Shown here one piece after another: positions 18,814 through 26,381 of a stretch of 64,000 nucleotides of DNA. Source of the stretch: Microvirga massiliensis (lineage in GTDB: Bacteria; Pseudomonadota; Alphaproteobacteria; Rhizobiales; Beijerinckiaceae); NCBI RefSeq assembly GCF_001006805.1, contig NZ_LN811350.1, forward strand, positions 364,425 to 428,424. The letters are read 5' to 3'. The notes beneath the pieces were generated by a model. It saw nothing but the letters and a program-made list of their open reading frames with translations, searched no databases and was not told where the DNA came from. The translations under genes were made by a program, and so were the position numbers. Positions within the stretch are counted from its first letter, which is position 1. Each line of letters begins with the position of its first letter.

Positions 18814-19769
18814 CGGGTGACCGTTTCCCCGAGACGGTCGAGCGCACCGAGATCGACGGGAGCGAAGGTCACCCTTTCTTCTGCCACCGTGACCTCTTCG
18901 ACCGCCACGGTGCGCCAGCCTGCAAGTTGTGCGATCGTCTCCTGCACGATCGTTTCCGGGGTCGAGGCTCCGGCGGTAAGTCCGAGGACGGATATGCCGT
19001 CCACGAATGTCCGCGGCAGCTCGCGCGCCTCCTCGACGAGGACGGTCGGACGGTTCGCAGCCTCGCCGAGGTCGCGCAGCCGGTTCGTGTTCGAACTGTT
19101 GCGGGCACCGCAGACCACGAGGCGCTCTGCCCTCGCGGCGACCGCGCGCAGGGCCGCCTGCCGGTTCTGCGTGGCGTAGCAGATCGTCTTCGTGTCCGGC
19201 CCCACGATGGCGGGAAAGCGCGCCTTCAGGGCCGCGATGATCTCGCGCGTATCGCTCACGGAAAGCGTGGTCTGGGTCACGTAGGCGACTCGTTCGGGCT
19301 GGGGGAGCGTGAGCCGCGCCACGTCGGCGATGCTCTCCACGACCAGGACCCGCCCCTCCGTCTGGCCGCAGATGCCTTGGACCTCCACGTGGTCGGCATG
19401 GCCGATCACGATCACCGTGCGGCCCTCGCGGGCGTGCCTGCGCACTTCTGTGTGCACGCGCCGGACCAGCGGACAGGTGGCGTCCACCAGTGGGAGCCGG
19501 CGCAGGTCCGCCTCGTCATAGACCTCCCGCCCGACACCATGGGCGCTGAGCACCGTAACGGCCCCATCCGGGATCTCGGATAGATCATCAACGAAGACGA
19601 CATCGGCCTGTTTCAGGGTTTCGACGACGCGGCGGTTATGCACGATTTCGTGGCGTACATAGACCGGCCCGGCCGCTCGGCTGCGCACCATTTCGACGGC
19701 GTGGATGGCGCGCTCGACGCCGGCGCAGAAGCCTCGAGGAGAAGCAAGCAGGACGGTCAGCGGCTCCAC
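18810..19769 (-). CDS. ispH: 4-hydroxy-3-methylbut-2-enyl diphosphate reductase
   Basis: The last enzyme of the MEP pathway, an iron-sulfur protein that makes isopentenyl and dimethylallyl diphosphate. The three cluster cysteines are Cys15 (PRGFCAGV), Cys99 (DATCPLV) and Cys197 (TICYATQNR); the catalytic acid region HADHVEVQG is present, with His127 and Glu129. The GTG at 19769 was chosen because GGAGG lies just upstream and the protein then starts as the family does, at 319 residues. It overlaps hpnE by 13 bases. Placement in a carotenoid operon suggests a copy dedicated to precursor supply; whether the genome has another ispH is not visible here. Confidence 0.92.
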   Translation of the reverse strand: MEPLTVLLASPRGFCAGVERAIHAVEMVRSRAAGPVYVRHEIVHNRRVVETLKQADVVFVDDLSEIPDGAVTVLSAHGVGREVYDEADLRRLPLVDATCPLVRRVHTEVRRHAREGRTVIVIGHADHVEVQGICGQTEGRVLVVESIADVARLTLPQPERVAYVTQTTLSVSDTREIIAALKARFPAIVGPDTKTICYATQNRQAALRAVAARAERLVVCGARNSSNTNRLRDLGEAANRPTVLVEEARELPRTFVDGISVLGLTAGASTPETIVQETIAQLAGWRTVAVEEVTVAEERVTFAPVDLGALDRLGETVTR

Positions 19770-21040
19770 GAGATCGCCTCCTTGGCTCGGGCAGGCCAGT
19801 CGAGCGCGGCGTTGCTCCGCTGCCAGCAGGCCAAGCGCGCCGCCGCTTCTCCGGCCCTGACCGAGGCCTCGATGGTGGCCGGCAGCGGCCCTCCCCAGTC
19901 TCCAGCGAGATCGAGGTTGACGAGACCTGTCGGCGGAAATCCGAGAGAATCGCCCACAGCATGACGGACGGTGGCACGCTTTTCCATGACGACGCGTGCG
20001 GGCGGCGCGGTCTCGGGCGCTGCGATGCCGATCGCCTGCAGTGCCGCGCGCACCTCGGGCCAGAGGCCGCCAGCGACTCTCGGGTCGGGCGGATCGATCA
20101 CGCTCTTCGACGCCGAAATGGTGACGCTCGTGTGATCGGACCGCGCGAGCACCCATTGCGTCCGTGCCCCGCGCAGACCCACGAGTCTCGGCGCGGAGGC
20201 CCCCGGGGTCCGGTAGTGCACGTTGAGAATCGCCTCGGTCTGTCGTGGCACGGCGAGAGAGGGCAGCAGACGCCCGGCCTCCCAGGGTGGTAGGGCCAGC
20301 GCAACGCGATCGCCTTCTCCGAGATCAATGATTCCGTCCGCGAAGGCGAGGCCGGCCACTCGATTCCCTGTCCGAACGAGACCACGCAGGCGCGCATTGG
20401 TGACGATTTCGGCAGAAAGGGCTCGCAGGCGTCGCAGCGCCGGAGCGACGAGATCTTCCGTCAGGCCATGGCGGGCCACGAGGAGGCGCGCCGAGCCCGG
20501 CCAGGCGACTCGCCGCACGACATAACCGAGGCGGCGGGTCGAGGCAGTGGCTACGGGCGTATTCAGCACGGCGACCGTCAGCGGCTCGACGAAGCCCTCG
20601 AGGAGCGAGCTCTGAGGGAATGCTGCAGCGACGGGACGGTCCCGCAGCGGCAGCGCCAGCCGGGCGAGACGCAGGAGATCGGTGAGACGCAAGCCTGCCG
20701 GGCGCTTCGCAGGGTCGATCCAACTCCATGGGGAGAGGCCGACCCGGGCGAGGCGTCCCGACCGCAGGTCGAGAACGGGAATGCCGCCCGGTTCCGGCTC
20801 GATCCAGCCGGCGCGCGCGCCGATCTCTTCCAAGAAGGCGAGCGCCCTGGTGTTCGCAGTCAGGAGAGCATGCGTGCCGTTGTCATGAACGAACCCGTCC
20901 CCTGTCGCGATCGTCCTACACCGGCCACCAGCCTGCGCAGCCGCCTCGTAGAGCGTTACGGGAAGTCCGGCCTGAGCCGCTGTGATGGCTGTCGCCAGAC
21001 CCGAGATGCCCGCGCCGATGACGTGAAGCGCTCCTGTCAT
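19757..21040 (-). CDS. hpnE: Hydroxysqualene dehydroxylase (FAD-dependent)
   Basis: A 427-residue flavoprotein of the amine-oxidase/phytoene-desaturase superfamily. The FAD-binding Rossmann motif is VIGAGISGLATAI at the N-terminus, followed by YEAAAQAGGRC; the C-terminal FAD motif is NLDLAGDWGG. In the HpnCDE route HpnE reduces hydroxysqualene to squalene. The assignment rests on family resemblance plus position right after the HpnC-HpnD fusion, whose stop overlaps this start by 4 bases. A CrtN-type activity is less likely because the protein is shorter than the two CrtN-like enzymes upstream and diverges from them. Confidence 0.85.
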   Translation of the reverse strand: MTGALHVIGAGISGLATAITAAQAGLPVTLYEAAAQAGGRCRTIATGDGFVHDNGTHALLTANTRALAFLEEIGARAGWIEPEPGGIPVLDLRSGRLARVGLSPWSWIDPAKRPAGLRLTDLLRLARLALPLRDRPVAAAFPQSSLLEGFVEPLTVAVLNTPVATASTRRLGYVVRRVAWPGSARLLVARHGLTEDLVAPALRRLRALSAEIVTNARLRGLVRTGNRVAGLAFADGIIDLGEGDRVALALPPWEAGRLLPSLAVPRQTEAILNVHYRTPGASAPRLVGLRGARTQWVLARSDHTSVTISASKSVIDPPDPRVAGGLWPEVRAALQAIGIAAPETAPPARVVMEKRATVRHAVGDSLGFPPTGLVNLDLAGDWGGPLPATIEASVRAGEAAARLACWQRSNAALDWPARAKEAISWSR

Positions 21041-22689
21041 GCCGGCCTCGCTGCGAGGGTCATGAGGCGGAGACGATCCGGGAGACCAAGATGTGGTCGG
21101 CTGGTGCACTCAGACCAGCCCCGCTTCACGAGCCGCGCCAAGACACAGCGGTAAGCTTCCATCATGAGGATCGCAGGCTTGAGCGCGCGGCGGTCGAGGC
21201 GCGCCAGCATGATATCGGCCGCGGCAAATCCCGCCTGCGCTTCGGCCGCAAGATCTCCGCAGGCTGCGACCAACCGTGGATCGCGCAAGAGGTCGGTCGC
21301 CGGGCGAGAGGCAAGCCCGTCGCCGATGCGAGACAAGGGGATGTAGACGCGGTCGAGGCGTGCATCCTCCTCGACGTCGCGCAGGATGTTGACGATCTGG
21401 AGGGTGCGGCCGAGCAACAGGGCAAAGTCCCGCGCTTGCGGGACTCCGAACGCCGCAATCGACAGAAGGCCCACGGAGCCCACGACACGGCGGCAATAAA
21501 GATCGAGAGCGGGATCGTCGGCGAGACGAACCCGGTCGACTGCATCCGCCTCCATGCCGTCGAGGACGTAATGAAACTCCTCGCACGGGAGTGCGAAATG
21601 CCGGCAAGCCCAGGCGAGCTCGCGCCCAAGCGCGGTAGCCGGGGCATGCGCCAACGCGTCGATATCGCGCCGCCAGCCATGGAGGAAGCGGATCTTCTCG
21701 GCCGGTGGAGCAGCAGAATCGGCAATGCCGTCGACCACGCGGCAGAAGGCATAGATTGCGTTCATCGCCCGCCGGCGCTCGCCTGAAAGGGTCGCGATGG
21801 CAAGCCGGAACGAGGATCCCGACCGGCGTACGATGGCTCGCGCCACACGTGCCTCGGCCCCCTGCCGATACCGAATCCGAACGGCGGCTGCAGCAAGGGC
21901 GAGCCCCACGTCGATTCGTCCGAGGGAAATCCGCCGGAGGAGCGGATCTTCCCGTCGCAAACGCGATGCGAGCCGTTCCGCAAGAGTAATCGTCACCGCG
22001 CTCTCGGCAGCCAAGCGCCGGCTGCGCAGCCGCTCGGGCAGGCAGGCTGCCTCCTGGAGCAGGGCGTCTACTTGGTCGAGCGCCGCATCGAGCACAGGGC
22101 GTCGCTCCGGGGCCGCCTCGGGGCGGAGGAAGATCACCTCTCCGCCGGCTCGCGCGAGCCAAGGCTGCGGCAGATAGATCCGGTCGAGACGCGCCGCGTC
22201 CTCGCCGAGATCCTGGAGATGGTTGAGGATCTGAAGAGCCGTGCAGAGAGCGTCCGCCGGTGCCGCCGCATCGGCTCCCTCTTCATGCAGCGCCAGCAGA
22301 AACCGCCCGACCGGGACGGCGCTGCGCTCGCAATAAGCCAAGAGGTCTGCCCAGTCGGAATAGCGCGATTTCGCGGCATCCTGGCGGAAGGCTTCGAGCA
22401 GGCGCTGCGCCTCGGGGATGCCGACCCCGAGCCGTTCATATACGGCGGCAAGATGGGCTGCATGTGGCTCGGCCGGATCGGCCGCCAGCAGCGACCGCTC
22501 CAGGGCCGCCAAGCGTGCAAGCTTCTCCGCCGGGTCGAGGGCCGGATCGTCCGCGATGTCGTCTGCCTTCCGCACGAAGCGGTAGAAGGCGAGAATCGGC
22601 TCCCGCAGGGAGGGGGCGATGAGGCGGGACGCAACCGGGAAGTTCTCGTCCCGGTGCGCCTTGGCAGGCCGGCGCGTTCGATCCGCCAT
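21037..22689 (-). CDS. Fused HpnC-HpnD presqualene/hydroxysqualene synthase
   Basis: A 550-residue protein made of two complete trans-isoprenyl diphosphate synthase (squalene/phytoene synthase) domains. Residues 1-275 resemble HpnC: first Asp-rich motif DDIAD at 43-47 and second DLGED at 160-164. Residues 283-550 resemble HpnD: motif DGIAD at 320-324 and RDVEED at 437-442, with SSFRLAI and AIYAFCRVVD before the first. In separate-gene systems HpnD condenses farnesyl diphosphate to presqualene diphosphate and HpnC converts it to hydroxysqualene. Here both steps would sit on one chain. There is no frameshift or low-quality junction, and the linker is short. The start at 22689 gives the usual HpnC N-terminus (NFPVASRLI). 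It lies 2 bases after the glycosyltransferase stop. Confidence 0.88.
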   Translation of the reverse strand: MADRTRRPAKAHRDENFPVASRLIAPSLREPILAFYRFVRKADDIADDPALDPAEKLARLAALERSLLAADPAEPHAAHLAAVYERLGVGIPEAQRLLEAFRQDAAKSRYSDWADLLAYCERSAVPVGRFLLALHEEGADAAAPADALCTALQILNHLQDLGEDAARLDRIYLPQPWLARAGGEVIFLRPEAAPERRPVLDAALDQVDALLQEAACLPERLRSRRLAAESAVTITLAERLASRLRREDPLLRRISLGRIDVGLALAAAAVRIRYRQGAEARVARAIVRRSGSSFRLAIATLSGERRRAMNAIYAFCRVVDGIADSAAPPAEKIRFLHGWRRDIDALAHAPATALGRELAWACRHFALPCEEFHYVLDGMEADAVDRVRLADDPALDLYCRRVVGSVGLLSIAAFGVPQARDFALLLGRTLQIVNILRDVEEDARLDRVYIPLSRIGDGLASRPATDLLRDPRLVAACGDLAAEAQAGFAAADIMLARLDRRALKPAILMMEAYRCVLARLVKRGWSECTSRPHLGLPDRLRLMTLAARPA

Positions 22690-22691
22690 GC

Positions 22692-23807
22692 TCACCTCGC
22701 GGGATAAAGCCGGCCTTTCCAGCCGGCGGCGTGGCGGCGTCCCCGCAGGAGCGCCGTCCACTGAATCATGAGGGCGGTCGACACGCAGAATGGATGCAGT
22801 ACGACCGTCCAGGCGCTTTCACGAGCCGCGAGCGTCACCGCGGCGCGAAATCCGAAGGACAGGGCCAGGGCTGCCGCGACCAGAAGGGCCGGGGCAGCGC
22901 CGGACAGCGCTGCGGGGAGGAGGAGCACCGGGAGCACGTGCCCGCCGAAGAGGAGCGCTGTCCAGATCGGCAGGGCTCGTCCGTTAGCCATGCCCTCGCG
23001 GGCGTTCTTGTCGAAGCCGGCCCAGGCTTCGACAAGGCCCCGGTACATGCGGCAGGTGGCGAGATCAGTGCCCGAGACGATGTCGGTCACGAAGCCGTGG
23101 CGCCGGAGGAGGCGTGGCAGATGCAATCCATCGTGGATGAAGCCGCGAATGGCGCCGTGCCCGCCCACCCTTCGATAGACATCGGTGCGCACCATGACGA
23201 GCTGGCCACAGGCCGCGCCGAGGCTTGGATCGGGCGCGCGACGCATCAGCGCGACAGGGAGATAGCCGATCATCAGAAGGTTGATCGCGGGCACGGTCAA
23301 CAGCTCGCCGAGTGTGCGCATCTCCTGTCGGGGCACGCCGCTCACCAGCGGAAAGCCCTCATCCTCCATGTGAGTCGCCAGGGCCGCAGCCGCATGAGAA
23401 GCGAGACGCACATCCGCGTCGATGAAGAGAAGATGCGTCCCGGTGGCGGCTTCGGCGAGCCGCTGGCATGCGTGGACCTTGCCGGTCCAGCCATCGGGCA
23501 GGGGCGGCGCTGTGACGAGTCGAAGCCGCGGGTCTGCCGCGGCGAGATTACGGACGATCCCGGCGGTGCGATCGGTCGAGCCGTCGTCCATCACCACCAC
23601 CTCAAGATCCACGTTCCGGCTCGCGAGGGCCGCCGTGACCGCCGTGCCAATGTTGTGCTCCTCGTTGCGGGCGGGCACGAGGATCGATACGCGGGTACCG
23701 GATGGCGCCCGTTGGTGGGACAAAGGCCTCATCAGGCGAAGATTCCAGCCTCCGAGCAGCGCCGGCATCGCCGCGAGCGCGAGCGCGACGAAGGCGAGCA
23801 TGATCAT
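22692..23807 (-). CDS. Membrane-bound family 2 glycosyltransferase, probable carotenoid-acid glycosyltransferase
   Basis: A 371-residue GT2 enzyme with an N-terminal membrane helix (residues 1-20), a GT-A fold (VSILVPARNEE, VVMDDGSTDRT, metal-binding DXD in FIDADVR) and three C-terminal hydrophobic helices. The layout is that of CrtQ, which adds a sugar to the carboxyl group of diaponeurosporenoate in staphyloxanthin synthesis. ATG at 23807 follows GAGGG and overlaps the acyltransferase stop by 4 bases. The sugar and acceptor are inferred from the operon. Confidence 0.85.
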   Translation of the reverse strand: MIMLAFVALALAAMPALLGGWNLRLMRPLSHQRAPSGTRVSILVPARNEEHNIGTAVTAALASRNVDLEVVVMDDGSTDRTAGIVRNLAAADPRLRLVTAPPLPDGWTGKVHACQRLAEAATGTHLLFIDADVRLASHAAAALATHMEDEGFPLVSGVPRQEMRTLGELLTVPAINLLMIGYLPVALMRRAPDPSLGAACGQLVMVRTDVYRRVGGHGAIRGFIHDGLHLPRLLRRHGFVTDIVSGTDLATCRMYRGLVEAWAGFDKNAREGMANGRALPIWTALLFGGHVLPVLLLPAALSGAAPALLVAAALALSFGFRAAVTLAARESAWTVVLHPFCVSTALMIQWTALLRGRRHAAGWKGRLYPAR

Positions 23808-24685
23808 AACGCCCTCCTCTCGTGCGCAGGGTCCCATCTGTTCCCCTTGAGCCGGGCGACGAGAGCCCTCCAGTGGTCGTAGATCCCGCCGATGCCGGCA
23901 CGGCCGGCCAGCAGGACCTCGAATCGGGCGGGATCTCGGGTGATCACATCGGCACTCAGCCGGTCGAGAGTCCGGGTCAGGGCCGTTTCGAGAAAGGCCA
24001 GCCGGTCTCTCCGCGGCATCCCGGCGAGATCGCGACCGGCACATGGCTCACCGAAGGCGAGGCAGGCCTCTCCGCCTCGCTCCGTCCAGAAGGCATATTC
24101 GATGGCGAGCGGGACCACGACGGCGCCTGGCGCGAGTTCGCACAGACGCGCGATCCCGGGCTTCAGCGCCAGAGGCCGCTCGCGCACATCAGCGAAGCGC
24201 CCCTGGGCGGCAATCCAGATCGCCCGGTTCGGCCGAGAGAGAATATCGGCGCTGTCGCGCAGGAAGGCCGCCGCTCCTCTCGGGCCGGACAGATCGATGC
24301 CGTAGCCGCCGATGCGGCCGAAGAAATAGTACTTGTCGAGCATCGCGGCATCGAGCGGCGCATAATGCTCGTGCTTGGGGAAGAACCGGCTGGCCGAGAG
24401 AATGTAGACGACGCCGTCCCACCAGGCCGGGTGGTTCGAATAGACCACGAGCGGCCCCTCGCCCGCGGCAAGGTGGGGCGGGCCGCCCCATTGGGCGAGA
24501 CGCAGGGCATTCATGTGCCGCACGAAGAAGCGGGCGAAGGACCGAGAGAAGAACCGGAAGAGAACCGGGGAGTGGCGAGCGGTCGGCGTCGCGCTTCCGC
24601 GCCATGCCGGAACATATGCACGAACCGCTTCGTCCCGCAGGAAGGTTCCGCGGCTGGCAGGTGTCGTGTCGCGGTCGCCTCTCAT
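23804..24685 (-). CDS. Lysophosphatidate-type acyltransferase, probable carotenoid-glycoside acyltransferase
   Basis: A 293-residue PlsC-superfamily acyltransferase. The catalytic HX4D motif is YSNHPAWWD, and IWIAAQGRFAD matches the second conserved block. In staphyloxanthin synthesis the last step is acylation of the sugar; here an enzyme of a different acyltransferase family sits next to the glycosyltransferase and is the natural candidate for that step. It overlaps the genes on both sides by 4 bases, which argues against an independent role in phospholipid synthesis, though that cannot be excluded. Confidence 0.82.
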   Translation of the reverse strand: MRGDRDTTPASRGTFLRDEAVRAYVPAWRGSATPTARHSPVLFRFFSRSFARFFVRHMNALRLAQWGGPPHLAAGEGPLVVYSNHPAWWDGVVYILSASRFFPKHEHYAPLDAAMLDKYYFFGRIGGYGIDLSGPRGAAAFLRDSADILSRPNRAIWIAAQGRFADVRERPLALKPGIARLCELAPGAVVVPLAIEYAFWTERGGEACLAFGEPCAGRDLAGMPRRDRLAFLETALTRTLDRLSADVITRDPARFEVLLAGRAGIGGIYDHWRALVARLKGNRWDPAHERRAL

Positions 24686-26256
24686 GACGCGTGCCGCAGG
24701 CTGCCTCCGGAGTTTGTGTCGAGAGCCCCTGATGTCGACGGCAGGCTACGCTTGAAATCCGCGTCGAGGGCATCTGCCGCGATCCATCCCGACATCATCA
24801 CCATGGGCATGCCGGGCCCGGGATGGGCGGCGCCTCCCGCCAGGTAGAGTCCCCGCAAGTGCCGGCTGCGATTGCCAGGCTTGAAGGCGCCGAGAAAGCG
24901 GCCGTGGCTGGCGAGCCCATAGATGGCGCCGTTCAGCACCTTGTAGCGCTCGTGGATGTCCTGAGGCGTGAGGTGTCGCTCGATGATGATGCGCTCTTCG
25001 ATGCCGGTAAGGCCTGCAGTACGCTCGAGCTTGTCGAGGATCACGCGCCGGTAGTCCGGCAACAGACGGGTCCAGTCGTGATGCGGGCGCAGATAGGGCG
25101 CGTGGACGAGCACATAGAGCGCCTCGCCGCCCGGAGGGGCGACGCTCGGGTCGGTGCAGGAGGGCGCGGCGATGTAGCAGGTCGGGTCCGGCGCCGGCTC
25201 GCCCCTGCCGTAGATGAAATCGAACTCCTCTTCGGGATCCCGCGAGAACACGAAATCGTGGTGGAGCAGGTGATCGTAGCGCCGGTCGAGGCCGAGGTAG
25301 AGGACCACGCCCGAGCAAGCCGGCTCGAACCCCTTGCGTTCGTAGCGGGCCGCCGCATCGCCTCCCACGAGTTCGCGATAGGTGCGGATCGAATCCATGT
25401 TGGACACCACGGCGTCGAAGGCGAGCCGCTCGCCGGCGGCGGTGCGCACTCCGCTTACCGTTCCCGCCGCGTGGTCGAGACCTGTGATCTCAACGCCGGG
25501 CCGGAACTCCGCACCGAGCTCGGCCGCGAGCCGTGCCAGCGCTTCGGCGACGGCGCGCGTACCGCCCATCGGGTACCAAACGCCCTCCGCGGCCTGCATG
25601 TGGGCGATCGCGCACAGGACCGCCGGCGAGCCGTACGGCGACGAGCCGACATACTGCGTGAAGTGATCGAGCATCTGCGCGAGCCGGTCGTCCTTTACCC
25701 TCGCGCGAATGGTGCCGGCCACCGAGGTGCCCATCCGAAGCGCCAACACGTCGCGCAGGGTCGACGGGTTAAGGTTGGCGCGCAGGTCGATCGTATCGAA
25801 CAGATCCTCGACGGGTTTCCAGAAGAAGAAGCGATCTGACACGGCGTGCAAATGGGCCGAGAGCTTCTGGAACCGACGGTAGCCTTCGCCGACACGGCGG
25901 CCCGGAGCAAAGCGGTCCATGCTCTCCGCCATGGCCGATATATCCTCGACGAGATCGATCCGCGATCCGTCGGCGAAGAAGCAGCGCCACTGGGGATCGA
26001 GCCGGCGCAGATCGAGGTAGTCCGTGATGTCCCGCCCCGCCTCGGCGAAGATGCGCTCCAGCACCCGTGGCACCGTGAGGATGGTCGGCCCCATGTCGAA
26101 GCGGAAGCCGCCCTGATGCAGCACGGCCGCCTTGCCGCCCATCCATTCATTCTTGTCGAAGAGAGTGGGTCGATATCCCCGCGCTGCGAGCACGCACGCA
26201 GCGGCAAGCCCTCCGAGCCCGCCTCCGATAACCGCAACCGATCTGGCCTCGGTCAT
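24682..26256 (-). CDS. CrtN/CrtP-type C30 carotenoid desaturase or oxidase (second copy)
   Basis: A 524-residue FAD enzyme of the phytoene desaturase family. The FAD motif is VIGGGLGGLAAACVLA, followed by DKNEWMGGKA and GFRFDMGPTILT; the C-terminal block GLYLAGGAAHPGPGMP is also typical. In C30 pathways one CrtN enzyme dehydrogenates squalene or dehydrosqualene and a CrtN-like paralogue (CrtP/CrtNb) oxidises the terminal methyl group. Which role this copy has cannot be decided from motifs alone. Its ATG overlaps the stop of the 42-codon ORF by 4 bases, and its stop overlaps the acyltransferase start by 4. Confidence 0.87.
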   Translation of the reverse strand: MTEARSVAVIGGGLGGLAAACVLAARGYRPTLFDKNEWMGGKAAVLHQGGFRFDMGPTILTVPRVLERIFAEAGRDITDYLDLRRLDPQWRCFFADGSRIDLVEDISAMAESMDRFAPGRRVGEGYRRFQKLSAHLHAVSDRFFFWKPVEDLFDTIDLRANLNPSTLRDVLALRMGTSVAGTIRARVKDDRLAQMLDHFTQYVGSSPYGSPAVLCAIAHMQAAEGVWYPMGGTRAVAEALARLAAELGAEFRPGVEITGLDHAAGTVSGVRTAAGERLAFDAVVSNMDSIRTYRELVGGDAAARYERKGFEPACSGVVLYLGLDRRYDHLLHHDFVFSRDPEEEFDFIYGRGEPAPDPTCYIAAPSCTDPSVAPPGGEALYVLVHAPYLRPHHDWTRLLPDYRRVILDKLERTAGLTGIEERIIIERHLTPQDIHERYKVLNGAIYGLASHGRFLGAFKPGNRSRHLRGLYLAGGAAHPGPGMPMVMMSGWIAADALDADFKRSLPSTSGALDTNSGGSLRHAS

Positions 26257-26381
26257 CGGGCCATCCCTTCCTCTTCGAATTCCGTCGCGATGGACACCGC
26301 GAGCTTGCGGATTTTCTTGAGGCCTTCCACCGACATAAGGGCACTGGAGGGCCCGATCTCCGCGACAGGCACGCATCTCAT
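26253..26381 (-). CDS. 42-residue small protein between the two CrtN-like genes
   Basis: An ORF of 43 codons that fills exactly the gap between the two desaturase genes. Its ATG overlaps the upstream stop (ATGA at 26381-26378) and its TGA overlaps the next start (ATGA at 26256-26253), the same coupling used elsewhere in this operon; GGAGG lies just before the start. The product begins MRCVPVAEIGPSSALM and continues with a charged, amphipathic helix (KKIRKLAVSIATEFEEEG). No transmembrane segment, signal peptide or metal site is visible. I do not recognise a family. An internal Met at codon 16 is an alternative start. It may be a small partner protein, or simply a translated coupling leader. 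Confidence 0.6.
   Translation of the reverse strand: MRCVPVAEIGPSSALMSVEGLKKIRKLAVSIATEFEEEGMAR

Noticed and set aside
18810-20156. A 448-residue IspH with an extended N-terminus
   Set aside because: The extra residues overlap hpnE in another frame; GTG at 19769 with GGAGG before it gives a normal IspH.
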